In this document: piece by piece, positions 1 through 11,659 of the stretch
How the letters are laid out: every line of letters starts with the position of its first letter
How positions within the stretch are numbered: position 1 is the first letter of the stretch
DNA from: Sympetrum striolatum
Taxonomy: Eukaryota > Arthropoda > Insecta > Odonata > Libellulidae
Direction of reading: 5' to 3'
Length of the DNA: 64,000 bases
Assembly (NCBI GenBank): GCA_947579665.1
Contig: OX388346.1
Coordinates: 94,180,615-94,244,614, forward strand
Translations under genes and position numbers: made by a program
The notes under the pieces: model-generated
Databases searched by the model: none
What the model saw: only the letters and a program-made list of their open reading frames with translations
What the model was told of the DNA's origin: nothing

Positions 1-1060
1 TTAAATTGAGAAATTCTCTCAAAAATATCAGATAAACACGGTCATTTTATCAAATGATAAATTTCCCATAGTATGAGCCATTCTCTCGAGTGGATGTCTA
101 AAATTTTTTAATTCTTTTTTAACCTTGATACACCTCAATTGAAGAAGACAATTGCAGTACTAAAATTTTAATCCTTAAAAACGGAAACTTCGAATGCAGA
201 GAAAATTTGAATTTAGTTTTCATTCTATTTCATAGTAGTTTATTTTGAAGAAATCTAAAGCATTTTATAACTTCCATTCAACGGAGAAAACGAATCTGTC
301 TGGAAAATATATAAAAAGCATCCACGGATACGAGTATTAGTTGCATCAAAGCAAGTGATCAATTTTGACAATCATAATTTTACTTGGTTTAAGGGAATAG
401 TTTTTCGCGTCACTCAGCTCATATACGTTTCTTTGGTAAGATAACAGAATAATGTCAACATTTTCATAATGAGTAAATTTCATTGGGATACAACGTTGGA
501 ATTTAATTCACTGAAAATGTGTTATTTTATTCTTTAAGGCTTTAAATTCAGAATCAGTGTTTTGAAAGTTAGATTATTTTTATCAAAATGGCAAATGTTT
601 TTGTTGTTAAAGATTGAAGGTCAAATTCTATTTTTGCTACATTCCGCTCATAAGAGAAAGATGAACTCATTTACCATCATCAAGCGTTCCTAAAAACAAA
701 CAACTTGCGGCAAATTAAGGCAGGAACAGTTTTTTTTGCGCTTGCCATTCCTTGCATACTCAAAGGGTAGGAGACAAAATCTACAAGAGATAAAAAGGTT
801 CTGAAGGAGAATAAGTCGTACGTTTCCCTTCTCGAAAATGAAATTTAATTACTTATGCTCGAGAGAAGAGAAGATCATAGAGCCCTAACAACAGTTCATT
901 CAGTTACTTTTATGTTCTACCTTTTTTAACAATAGAAAAGATACTACGATGGACGATATGTATTGTAAAGAATCACAACCATAAATTTGCGAGCGTTATT
1001 CAAAGCATTCAGGATTCTGATGAGGATCTTCAAAAATAGAAAAGTGATTAAAAGAATATG
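1..1060. other. AT-rich stretch, no gene seen
   Basis: No open frame longer than about 60 codons, no recognisable repeat, and no terminal repeats or RNA gene were seen. The sequence is low in GC with scattered homopolymers. It may be intergenic or intronic. Confidence 0.6.
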
Positions 1061-1068
1061 TTTACAGA

Positions 1069-1487
1069 ATGGTAAACAAACTTGGTAATTTCCACAATAA
1101 AACTTTGATCGACGACCAGTTTCAGCTACAAGCAATCATCAGGTAAAACATTATCGGAAAGCAGTCACTTGTATACCAATAGTTCGGAGGGGAGGGTAGT
1201 TGGGGCTCATTTGGAAGAAACTGGCCACAGAAGTTCATTCTCCGTAAATCTCCTGCACAGGCATCCAAAAGGAAAGAAATTAGATGCTCTGGAGACCATT
1301 GAAATTACTTGTGCTGAAAACCCTACCAATGAAATCTCCTTCCTAAATCCCTCCCCTATCCTTACCCTCCCCTCCAATGGAATATAAGTGACTGCTTTCC
1401 GATTGTGTTTTTCCTGATGATAGCCTGTAGCTGAAACCGGTCGTCCATTAAAGTTTTATTGTGGAAATTACAAAGTTTGTTTATCAT
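1069..1487. mobile_element. Fold-back element with ~105-bp inverted arms
   Basis: The left arm (1069-1173) is the reverse complement of the right arm (1384-1487) with few mismatches. Both contain GGTAATTTCCACAATAAAAC-like sequence, a GACCAGTTTC/GACCGGTTTC core, and GGAAAGCAGTCACTT at their inner ends. A weaker inner pair, GGAGGGGAGGGTA at about 1187 and its complement at about 1363, extends the fold. The core motif CGACCGGTTTC with an adjacent TTTATTGTGG recurs near 34940, so the arms belong to a dispersed family. The roughly 210-bp centre holds only a 72-codon frame without recognisable similarity. No clear target duplication was found. A non-autonomous fold-back or MITE-like element is the simplest reading. 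Confidence 0.75.
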
Positions 1488-1599
1488 TTATAATGTCGTT
1501 CCACGAAGTACGGCCAGAGAACTTAGATTTCATATGTTTACAACATAAGTTCAGAGAAAGTACGTTTTGAAAATATGTAACTGGTGTAATTCGACGTTC

Positions 1600-1775
1600 C
1601 TCTTATACAGGACGTTCTGTAGGAAGACCAGAGAAATAGATGTAAGAACGAATCGATTCAAGAATTCATTTTTTCCGCGAATGATACGCGAAAGCATTCG
1701 ATTGGGGAAGGTGCCTGCATCCCCTACATCACGCCGAAAGGCGGCTTGCAGGGTCTTTAGATAGACATAGACGGA
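1600..1775 (+). pseudogene. 5'-truncated non-LTR retrotransposon 3' end (copy 1)
   Basis: Positions 1651-1692 translate as NRFKNSFFPRMIRE, matching the C-terminal end DNYFWSFFPQAIRDANR of the reverse-transcriptase frame on the minus strand at 23022. It is followed by the same 3' untranslated signature, CACGCCGAAAGGCGGC, and by a degenerate TAGACA-type hexamer tail. This is the far 3' end of a CR1/Jockey-group element inserted by target-primed reverse transcription, which commonly leaves 5'-truncated copies. No function is expected. Confidence 0.8.
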
Positions 1776-3460
1776 AAGTGTAAATCAAATTCAAATTTCA
1801 GTCAATGCAATATTTCATAAGTAATGGAAAGACTCGTGGATTCAAGTTTTGTGTCCTTTTTAAGCGACCTAATGTATTGGTAACTGTAGCTGAAGAATTT
1901 ATTCTAGAATTCGAAATGAAGAAAAATCACGAATCTGAGAAAACACTGGGTGTGGGTGTTTTCCTGCAGTGGATGTTTTCCTCTAAGAATCTCTTAGAGT
2001 TTTTACATCCACAATTCTTCTAATTGTTTCTACTTCTAATTTTGTAATTTATGACGATGGGTTAGAAGGAAGAATAGACTTTCAGTCTCAATCTCGCCCA
2101 AATAAAGACGATTTATTATTATTATTAAATAACTTATTTAGAAATGTGTATATTTAATTGTTTTGTTAATTTAACATTGAAAACGCTATAATACTATTCT
2201 TGTTTCCGTATAAGCTTATGTTATTTGCTTCACATATTTCGATAATTATATTTTGTAGCTGATTTTTTTCACTACTTTCGGAAATATTTCATCTTTTGAG
2301 GAAAATAATTTTACAATTTACAATGAATGGAATTTTCTATCATCATCCTAATTATTCCTCTAAATCGTAGTGTTCTTTTATGACATATTGTGGGTTAGAT
2401 TTTGAAAATTAGCATTTACTTTTTTAATTGATGTAAAAGAATAAATTACGTCTTTGCATCTCCTGTTTTAATGAAGATTTGTGAATAGAAAATGAATACT
2501 AGTAATAGCAATAGTCACCTCTCAGGTCAACATGTATTGGCATTTTATTATACATATTTAGAATACGTTAAGCATTCGAAGAAATTATATCTAAAATATA
2601 TCAATTGTTAATTATCCAGCTAATTTTCCTTCAAGCTGTAATTTTGTATTTTGATTGTAAATAATTTATCTTTACGTATTTGAAAACACCCTTATCTCAT
2701 GGCTTGAGCAAAGCGACTTTCCGTATCATCCGACTTATCACGATGCTAAGAAATACATCAGTAAGCGGATATTTTAATGTTTAAGTAAAGGACGAGGAAG
2801 GATCTCGTTCGTTTACCAGGGAAGTCACGCACGAAAGCGTATGTGCAAGGAAATGTACCGGAGGGAATTTCAAGGAAGGTTCTGGAATTTTAGAATGTTT
2901 ATGTAAGAAGAGAGGTATGGAGGATGGGTTTCCCGGGAGACATGGGTAATACATGACGTCACTGAAATGGTCAAGGAATGCTTCTACAATGAAATAACTG
3001 TAGAGGTCAACTCTCAGTGAAGAGATAGATCACTGGGATATTGGTCCCGAAGAATGGGAATGTCCATCCGAAAGCCTACACGACCTACTGATCGAATTAA
3101 CTCCGGCTTGGAATAAGGTCAACAAATAACATTCTTTAATTATCTGCTTTTCATCCGTTTCATTGCCTTCTTACATTCCGAGCATTGTAAATCTGGTTAC
3201 TATGAATATGCAGTTAAGTAGGCAAACACAATTCAAGCATATTACAGCATATCAATTTATGCTAGAATTGATAAATGCGTAAATACGTGAGGCCTAATTG
3301 TAAAACGTAGGGTAAAAGCTAAGGGTAATATTTCCATTTCAGAGTTATATTATTCTCATACTTCTATGAATTGGTACAACATACCAAAATGCGTTATTAT
3401 CTCAACAAAGTATTCAATTAGTTGCGGGTTGTTGGCATTTCTCAATAGACGTGGTCATTT
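1776..3460. other. Non-coding stretch with TTA microsatellite
   Basis: A short (TTA)n run follows AATAAA at about 2101-2130. Nothing else was recognised: no gene, no terminal repeats and no tRNA-like sequence. Confidence 0.5.
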
Positions 3461-3464
3461 CCGG

Positions 3465-3560
3465 TTATTTATAATAATAATAATAATAATAACTCTTTAT
3501 TTGGCGAGGTTAGGCCCATTAGGGCCTCTCTTACACCTAACCATTAAGGATTACTAATAT
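3465..3560 (-). repeat. (TAA)n tract joined to a short dispersed-repeat-like tail
   Basis: An (ATA/TAA)n tract at 3467-3492 is followed directly by a GC-richer segment, GGCGAGGTTAGGCCCATTAG, then GGGCCTCTCTTACACCTAACC. A simple-sequence tract abutting a compact GC-richer segment is typical of a retrotransposon or SINE 3' end read in reverse. No second copy lies in this window, so the family is not established. Confidence 0.4.
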
Positions 3561-5320
3561 TACTTACAGAAAAGGAGGAAAAACAATACAAATACATATA
3601 TTTACGCTTCTCCGTTCTTTCATTTTCTCAAATTTCCCTCTTTCATCACCAGCTCTATATTTCTTGGCTTTACTACTAATCTATATTTTGCTGTGATCTG
3701 TTAATCCTGTGGAATATCTTAGTATTAAGAGAGATAACTGACATCGGTGATCTCTTTACTAGGAGAACTTATTGATGCAGAGTTCTCCTTAGAAAAACAG
3801 GTAAGGATAGAATTCTGCTGCTTCATGAAAAGAATTATAACTCCTTGCACTCCCCTGTATTTTTTCATCATAATGTGAGAAACGTAAAGCTATCAAAAAG
3901 CGCGTTGGTTTCAATTATAGAAGATCGAACAAAAACGGATATGGCGGATGTTTTTCTGGGTGAGGAGAACATGGCGTCTCGCTCCATCGGTTTTGGTAAT
4001 TTCCAAATTTTCACCTCGCTAAGATTTAGCAAAATTTCGGTACCTGAAGTAAGGTTAAAATCTATTTGAGAAAACATTCGTGCGTTACAAGAAATGCTTT
4101 TCTGCTTCCATAATGGAATCGTTATCCAGAATTTCCCCTTCTCATCTCGTATGCTAAACTTATGCAGATGTTAGCAGTCTCTACTGCTTTTGGTTAAGAG
4201 TTTAAATGTCAATTAACACGCGAACGTAAGACAAAGGTGCCGCCCGAGTCAAATAAGTGCTAAATCGACTCCCACGTCAAATCCTTAGTTCCGCAAAACT
4301 CTCAACGCGCAGTTCCTTTATTATTTTTCAATAACTTCGAAAAGTTTCGTAACAAGACTTCAGCGAACTTTCACACTCATGAGCTTTCATCGGAAGGAAG
4401 AATTTTGAAATATTCCTGTACTAAATGCTTAGTGACTAATTCATTCAAAAACTGAAGAACGATACGAATTTTACAGCTGTTTGTTTTTCGACTCAGTATT
4501 AATTTCTATCATTCCTTGGATTGCTGAAATGAGAAAACTGTACTAATTAAACAAGAAAAGAAGGTAATCCAATGCATTGATTCAGGCTGTATGAACCTTA
4601 AAGTAAGTTCCTCTTGAAGGATATAGCTTTAGTTTATATAAATCTATGGGAAAATAAGAATGAGTATAACTGTAAATCAAAATAGTGAAAAATTATATAA
4701 TTTAATGAAACTCTACGGTTCGGCCTAGAATAATGAAATGATTTTGGAATGTGGGAGAGGAGAAGGAGCAATAAGAATGTGTAAGACGTAGAATCAGAAA
4801 AATAATGAATGAGTGAAATAAGCATGAGGAAAGAAAATATTAAAAATAAAAAAAACGTAAAGGTGTCGCCGATTGAAGTAAGAATGGATGAGTAATCATG
4901 GAAGTGAAAATGTGTGAATGATAGAATGAAGCAGAAATTCTTTGACATTTGCTCGAAAATGAAGAAAAAAATGAACGTTTCCTTACTTATGGTCAATTCA
5001 ATTATAAGAGCTATAGTAATATTAAATTCAAGCAAAAGAATGTTCAATTTCTTACCGACTTTTAATAATATTTTCAAAGATGAGGTCGTCCTACACAGTT
5101 GAAATAAAAAGATGAACAAATCCACTCAAAGCAACAAATATTAGAGGTTAAACAACACAAGATGGCAAAGAAAGAATTTGAGGATAAAACCATGAGAGAG
5201 AGAAGAAGAAAAAGCCGAGGACTGTAAAATTCAGAACCGTAGAGAATTTGAAACAAAGAGAGAGGGAACGTCATCGGCAACGGGATGTGGTATGGGATTC
5301 AAAATGTAAAATAACACTTT
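3561..5320. other. Non-coding AT-rich stretch
   Basis: The longest frame, 163 codons on the minus strand at 4634-5125, is a string of F, L, I and S with no domain. It mirrors a purine-rich plus strand and I do not consider it coding. No repeat or RNA gene was recognised. Confidence 0.5.
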
Positions 5321-5330
5321 CGTGTACTAA

Positions 5331-5786
5331 ATGTTAGACACTTACGGATGTATTGAAAGGGGCAAAGAGGAGGTAGATTTAAGAAGGAAGATAGAGAGAG
5401 ATTTAGAGAGAGCTGAGAAGTTCCGGAGTGGGAGGGAGACGAAGTTCTTCCCTCATCGAATGCGTGCCTGCGATCACGTACGCACAGCTCTCCTCCGGTC
5501 ACTGAATTTGGCCCCCTACCCTCCTCCAGTCAGTCCCCGTTCGCTTCATTCTGGACTCCGAGAAACCTTCGACGTGGTTGCGACCACCGACCTTCGAAAG
5601 GGAACAGGTCCTCTTAGTGACGCACTGCGAATCCTGCGTCGGAGGGTGAGGGATCCGCGAAAATGGTGGCGGAGGCTCTTATGGTCGTGCAGAGATTTCA
5701 ACGGGGGATTGAGGCGCTGCTGCGCATTCGAAGGGATGATCCTAAAGATCGGGAATGTTTGTTGCAGTGAAAAGAGTCTATTATAA
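5331..5786 (+). other. GC-richer island with a 151-codon open frame, unassigned
   Basis: This stretch is clearly richer in G+C and CpG than its surroundings, especially 5460-5730, and keeps one plus-strand frame open for 151 codons (MLDTYGC... to ...CSEKSLL). The product would be Arg-rich, with no recognisable domain, signal peptide or membrane segment. It could be a first exon or a promoter-proximal CpG-rich segment, or simply a GC-rich relic where stop codons are rare by composition. The evidence for translation is weak. Confidence 0.2.
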
Positions 5787-5859
5787 GATCCTCCAAATAT
5801 AGACGAATGGGAGGTATAGGAAGCCCACTCACCCCATTACCGGCGTCCGCCGCGCCCTT

Positions 5860-6215
5860 AAATATTTCCGAGAAGAGACTGGAAAGTATTCCTGCTGCTC
5901 GTTTCGAGTTGGGCTACTCTTATTATCCGGTCCTCATGCCCGATTTTCCGATTTCATAATTGTGTTTTATAACGCTTAATTTTCTGAATCGGGGTAATTC
6001 TCAGTATGCTGCTCCTTTGCCTTCGTATGAAGTCATTGATTTACCCCCTGGCAATCACCAAGGCGACTCGAAAAGTACATATGCAGATGTTGATCAATAA
6101 AGATCGATTATATTAGGAAAGATGAAATTCGGAATCATTTCGCTCTTTTCAATCTGATTGTGAAATTGGATGAATGGATGGAATCCCTTTTTAGGCACTG
6201 TTTGAACGGTATGTG
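5860..6215. other. Non-coding stretch, nothing recognised
   Basis: GC content drops back to the window background. No open frame, repeat or RNA gene was seen. Confidence 0.5.
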
Positions 6216-6235
6216 TTACTTTCAATAGTATACCA

Positions 6236-6352
6236 AGGGAGTATAGTATTATCAAAAGTGCTGCGACAGCTTAGGTAATTTTTCACATTGGCTCCCACCG
6301 GGAATAGAACCCGAGACCGATACTATACCATATAACCTGAACATATCTTAAC
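6236..6352 (-). mobile_element. Truncated tRNA-derived SINE
   Basis: On the minus strand the sequence contains a degraded B box (GGTTCTATTCCC), then GGGAGCCAATGTG and the body CCTAAGCTGTCGCAGCACTTT, ending in ATAATACTATAC. The same body and tail order occurs in the full-length SINE at 22051-22177. The 5' half of the tRNA head is missing, so this is a 5'-truncated copy. Confidence 0.65.
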
Positions 6353-6582
6353 CTTTAATAAAGATTATAACTAACTTCGATATTTGAAAATTTGTTTCTC
6401 TTAAATTTTATAATTATTTTTTCTAATTTGAGTTTTACATTTTAAATCAGACGTAGGTTAGGAATCCTTGAAAGAAAGGAGATCGGAAGCTAGGCTGCGA
6501 TTGCTTAGTAAATTCAGGGAAACTACATTTTCGGAAGATACAATCAGTATCATGCAACCCCCTGCTAACTAGATCGTTCCGA

Positions 6583-6778
6583 TAATGAACGTAAGTTAAG
6601 AAAAATAGATGCTAGAGACGAATCGTTTTAAAAATTCATTCTTTCCCCATCGATACGCGACAATAACCGAATAAGAAAGTAGTTTAGATTCGACTGGTGT
6701 TTACACCCCCTGCCACACGCCGAAAGGCGGCTAGCAGGGTATTAATGTAGATGTAGATGTAAATATCTCTCTTAAAAT
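6583..6778 (+). pseudogene. 5'-truncated non-LTR retrotransposon 3' end (copy 2)
   Basis: A frame with one stop reads RDESF, stop, KFILSPSIRDNNR, matching the reverse-transcriptase C-terminus at 23022. The 3' signature ACACGCCGAAAGGCGGC is followed by a clean (TGTAGA)n tail at about 6745-6765. It is a third member of the same CR1/Jockey-like family with an intact 3' end. Confidence 0.8.
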
Positions 6779-6779
6779 T

Positions 6780-8119
6780 CGATTTAAAACCGCTATTTTG
6801 TTGTTAAATTAAACAAATCGGTTTTCAGAAATAATCGTATCTCTCAAAGCTTGGATGATCCAAAGGACATTTATTTTAAATCACTTTTGGGTGAATTCGC
6901 AAAACTGGTCCGAACTAGATATTTCTGTTACAGTTTCACTTGTCATCAATCGCAGGTATAACGGGTGACATAATTCTGGGGAAGACTGGTTGCAAATACC
7001 GGCAATTTAAAAGGAATGACCGTTCTGCACCTTCAGACATATTTAGCTAATTACTCATCGCAAAAAGTATTTGAAATTTATATTTTCTCTTTAGAAAATT
7101 TAAAATATTTGACTTAGAAAGTGGAGAGAATTTTCAGTTTAATGACTTTCAGTCCTTAACTGCTATTGTATTCCGTGGAACATCTCTGTATTGAGTAAAA
7201 TATTTCATAAAATCAATCCGAAATTTAGATAGACATTTATGCTTGTCCAAAATATAATCTAGACTTTATTATAGTATAAACAGCATTTATTCGTAGCAAT
7301 TAAAAACCATTATATCGAAGGAAAATGCAATTGTGGCACAATTTAATGAATGCAATGTAAGTTCTATTCTTCGGATTTTACTTAGGCATCTTCAATGTTT
7401 CAAAAGCAAGGACTTTCCATTATCTTTGATTCTATTTTGGCTGGAATCTGTTCAGATGAGAATGGTATTTTGGAAAGAGAGAAATAAGTGATTGACCTAT
7501 ATTTTACATTCACGGCAGCCATTTTGAAGCCAACGGTCACAAAATGTTCGTTGATCGTGTTGAGGGAATATTTCTTTCACCATTTATGACATTCCACTTA
7601 TATTAAATTATGAAATAATTACATTGACAGATAAAATTTGTTCACAACAGCACAAGCAATAAATTTGGATACCATTCCTCCAAATAGTTCTAAATTGTAT
7701 TGATGATTTATTTGATGATTTTTTATAACAGATGGAAAATAAACTTAGTTTCATGCATATAGTTCAAATATATCTTATGGTTGCTCTAGTGGAAAATTCT
7801 CGATGATATTTGAAAAATAAGGAACTTTATACGTAGAAGAGAGTTTCAATCACTATTAACTCTTGAGTTCAGTAAAATCGATGTAAAAATCTCATTGAGC
7901 AATGACTGCATTTAATATACTGAGATGATGTATTTCATAATTTATCAAATGAGATAAAAATCCCCTGAAAGAAGAAGTTAGTAATTTAGTTTGACATGAA
8001 AATTCTGATTCCGGCATTATTTTAATCTCTTCAGGTCTTAATTTGAAATTTACGTAAACCTAAACGACTTTCAGATAATACCGAATATTTCATTAATTAT
8101 TTTGTACTATGGTTTGAAT
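6780..8119. other. Non-coding AT-rich stretch
   Basis: No open frame of interest, no terminal repeat and no RNA-like signal were seen. Confidence 0.5.
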
Positions 8120-8850
8120 ACCTCTATATAAATACGAGTAAAATGTAGCTTGCATACTGCAAGCAGATCGACAACACTAATTTCATATCGGCATCATATC
8201 GGGACGGTCCCGGAAAGGAAAAAAAGGATTGAAAATATTCTTAAAATTCGCTGCAATTTAATCGCCTGGCAGCGAACCCCGGTCTTCCTGGTGTAGTTAC
8301 TATGCAGCAAAACAGAAGATCAACATCTCTAACTATGTGTGAAAATTCAAGCAAAACTATTAGGTGCAACTACCTCAAACGACGTCCTACTTTTCACATA
8401 CACTCCTTATGTGAGAAATTATAATGTGCTCTGGCATCGAACCCAGGAACAGCATGGTCTTATCTATTTTTTTTTAAACAAAGTGTTAATATACATCTTC
8501 CATCTAAGCAAGAGCTCCCTTACATATCGATAAATGCTTAAAAAAATTATGAAAAGATACATCATAGTATTATATATGGGGGATATTTTTACCGCCCGGC
8601 ATCGAACCCGGGTCTTTCAGGCAATACTTTCTATGCAGCACAACAGAAAAACACCATCTCTAACCGCGTATGCAAATTCAAGCAGAAATATTGGTTACAA
8701 CTGCCTCAAATGACGTCCTACTTTTCCTTTATTTTCCTTATGAGAGAAACGTTATTGTGCTCTGGCTTCGAACCCAGGAATAGTACGGTCTTATGAAAAT
8801 TTTTTTCTAAAACTTATTCGTACCATACATCTTCCAGCCAAGCACGAACA
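8120..8850 (-). repeat. Tandem ~330-bp repeat with tRNA T-arm (B-box) motifs
   Basis: Two diverged units lie about 330 bp apart. Each contains two motifs of the form CTGGCATCGAACCCAGG: 8266-8285 and 8431 in the first unit, 8597 and 8762 in the second. Read on the minus strand, each is a tRNA T-arm/B box (GGTTCGA flanked by a short GC stem). Between them, ATGCAGCA.AACAGAA and TCAA.CGACGTCCTACTTTTC-type segments are also repeated. The first unit is preceded by a small hairpin, GCTTGCA-TAC-TGCAAGC, at 8148-8164, and by about 130 bp that is homologous to the start of the array at 24292. No A box or complete cloverleaf was seen, so these are not functional tRNA genes. Confidence 0.75.
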
Positions 8851-8927
8851 TTTAATAGAATAATTACTTCGAAGGCCTTTCACGTTCATTTGATACTTGA
8901 GTTTTGGAGTTGAGTTCTTCATGATTA

Positions 8928-9575
8928 CCCATTCGAAAAGTTAAATTAAGGAAATACGCCAAAGTAAATTTAGAATAAAAATCTGCATAAAATTAAAACG
9001 CGAGAAATCGATAGACGATTCGTTACCTGTGGTATGAACTCGGTTTGTCGCAAGACATATTCCAATTAAATCCTATGGCTGCGGCGCCTGCTTCCGGGAA
9101 GATCACCATATGATAATGAGGACAATATTGAAGGCGTGCGGAATATTATCAAATATCCTTTCCGGTGAAACTAACACCCTGCTATTTTCTGAGGAACGTA
9201 CTCTTCCTAGCGCGACATACAGCTGGCAATGTGAAAACACGTCGCTTCTCAAATCAATTCCTACCTTACTTAGTTTTGGATTTCAGTCCTCAATGAATAT
9301 ATAAGGTCGAAGGTTTCCGCGGCGAACGGTTGATTCCGTGGTATCTCTTTCGGGATTCCACCGCGATGAATGTAGCAGCTGCGACGACGGCGTTCTTTGT
9401 GCATTCGAAAAAGTAAATTAAAGAAATAAGCTTAAGAATATTAAGTTAGAATAAAAATCTGCATAAGATAAAAATGCGGAAAATAAATAGACGATTACCT
9501 GTGTAGTATTCGGTTCAGTGCAAGTGATTCTGCAAAATAATCCTATATTCATTAAATGGCGTCTACCACGACAAT
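8928..9575. repeat. Direct repeat pair, 482 bp apart
   Basis: A segment of about 150 bp starting ATTCGAAAAG at 8931 recurs at 9413. Both copies run through a shared TTAGAATAAAAATCTGCATA and ATAGACGATT.GTTACCTGTG-like sequence and end at an AATCCTAT motif. The intervening DNA (9080-9400) is GC-richer and has a 64-codon frame without recognisable identity. The pair could be a tandem duplication or the direct ends of an unrecognised element. Confidence 0.6.
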
Positions 9576-9639
9576 GAGCTCCGTTTCTAATTAAATAAAC
9601 AAATAGACAATAGGCAACGTAATTATGTAAATAGTTTTA

Positions 9640-10125
9640 AAGAACGTAGAAAAAGAATTATTCTAAAGCGCGTTTGGAGAAGATGGGAAAATAATATTCA
9701 TACAATGATACATGCAAAAATTGTTTTTACTTGCGAAGAATTATCCAGCGAACACGAGGAACAACGTAATCAGAATGTCGTTCAAGGAAATCAGTGTATT
9801 TTATGTGTAGATTTTTGTTTTTTATTTTGATGAAAGTTGAATTACGTAATATACTACGCACTAATTGTGTACTACGTATTAATTAAAATAACGTAGAAAA
9901 AGAACTTAACTTTAAATTCTATTTGGAGTGGAAGACAGAATAATTATATGTAATTAAAATAGAAAAGAAGAAAAATAATAGGCATATAATAATATGCACA
10001 GAACTTACACATGAAAAGCAATCCACCATATACGAAGAACAACGATATCATAACATCGTTCAATGATACCATGTATTTCCTGAATAGATATTTATTGTTC
10101 AATAAGATGAAACTTACAATTTCTT
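9640..10125. repeat. Diverged tandem duplication, 247-bp period
   Basis: The segment AACGTAGAAAAAGAA at 9643 recurs at 9890. The two units stay alignable through GAAGAA...GAACAACG, ATCGTTCAA and the closing TTTTGATGAAAGTTGAATTACG / AATAAGATGAAACTTACAATT. It follows directly on the 482-bp duplication, so 8.1-10.1 kb consists of three successive tandem duplications. No coding sequence was recognised. Confidence 0.55.
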
Positions 10126-11336
10126 GATATTCAATGATAACATGGTCCTTCAAGAAAGGCGGGCAGCAATGGGTTTGGTTTCCGTAATGAGCTTTTCGGT
10201 GACAAAATATCACAATGTATATAGTACGAAAGTGAAACATACATGGAACTTTTTAGTCTGAGTTCAGCATACGATAAATATATTTGGTTAATTGAGCAAT
10301 GAAATAAAATATATTACTAAATTATAGTGTTCGTTAAACTAATGATTTGTATTGCTTGCAGTTATGTTATTTCTAAAGATTGTCGTTAAACCTTATAATT
10401 TACATTAATATCCCTATTTATTAATTTATATTAATAGCTATGTACTTCATTCTAGAATAATCTCACTACTTACATGACTTTTCCGATTATCTTCGTTGAT
10501 AAATGGTCTCGTATCCTCTACATAAACATATGTTATCACAGCATGCATTCACGATTGATTCATTGACCGTGCAGATATCCACTGTCTATTTTGATGAAAT
10601 TTACATTTTTCAGCATCTATTTATAACATATATCGAAAGAAACATTTAAAACAATTAAAAATGCATCAAACCTTTATCATGGCGTATGAAATTAAGGATC
10701 GTAAACAAACTTGTTTTCGATTCAAACAATGGTTGTTGCCATAGATTTAATTTTCGAAATGAGGAGAAAAAAAAGTAATAAATTGGCGTTCAAACTAAAA
10801 TTTTGCAAATTTCGTGCAGGAATGTTAAAATCGGTCGCAAGAAAAGTAAACTTTGATCTTTTGGACGTGATTCAGACCAAGCCCCACTGCTTTACGATCA
10901 CTTTTTCACATTTTAATTAACGAAAGAAATTTTCTCTGCATGGTCATTTTTCGTTTTCCCCGTTTAAATACATTGAAAAATATAATCGTGTCTGGGCTCA
11001 ATCCTAGGTCAAAATCTGAGAATTTTCGATTTTTTCCCAACTCGACTGTCAATTATGAATCTCTTCTGAAAATTTCAGCCTTCTAGCCCGATTAAAAATG
11101 CCCAGGAATTTGTGTCAATCAGTAGGATTTGCAGCTTTATATATAGTAATGAATCCGGAGAAGCATCTATATATAATAGATATATATGTATATATATATA
11201 ATACAATGAAATTCAAAAAGTAAAAAATTAAGACAATTAATTTCTTAATTTTTATGAAATATATTATGTTACGTATCATCTGATGGTCATCCTATTTTGA
11301 ATCTGTGCGCGGAAAATGGAGATTTTCATTACTATA
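10126..11336. other. Non-coding stretch with AT dinucleotide run
   Basis: An AT-rich simple tract lies at about 11167-11202. No gene, RNA or transposon end was recognised before the Tigger terminus at 11339. Confidence 0.5.
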
Positions 11337-11349
11337 TACAGTCAAACCT

Positions 11350-11447
11350 CGCTTAACGAGCACCTCGCATAACGAGTGATTCGCATAACGAGCTAAACAA
11401 AATGTAACAAAGTGACTCGCTCAACGAGCGATGTTTCGTAGAACGAG
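11350..11447 (+). promoter_or_regulatory. Five CGCNNAACGAG boxes in the Tigger 5' end
   Basis: Boxes start at 11350 (CGCTTAACGAG), 11366 and 11382 (both CGCATAACGAG), 11418 (CGCTCAACGAG) and 11437 (CGTAGAACGAG). The first three have an exact 16-bp spacing. Repeated terminal and subterminal motifs in this group are usually binding sites for the transposase N-terminal DNA-binding domain. That role is inferred here. Confidence 0.7.
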
Positions 11448-11659
11448 TGACGAGGACACATCGTGGCGCCACATGGAGGTTCCTGCCGGCATCTCGGCTA
11501 TCAGTCTATATTTAGGGCTCGTTCAGCTAGCATCTTACTGTCGCTTGCAAAAGTTGTATCCGGACAAATTATTGTGTATTTTTAGTGCAAGGTTTAAATA
11601 TTCTTCCCTAAAGAAAATGCCACAAGAAGACAGGAGTAAGAGAAAAAAAATCACCCTAG

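Noticed and set aside
4634..5125. 163-codon minus-strand frame, the longest but one in the window
   Set aside because: It consists mostly of Phe, Leu, Ile and Ser with no domain. It reflects an A/G-rich plus strand and not a membrane protein with recognisable topology.
8928..9575. LTR retrotransposon with 150-bp LTRs at 8931 and 9413
   Set aside because: No TG...CA ends, primer-binding site, polypurine tract or gag/pol sequence between the repeats.
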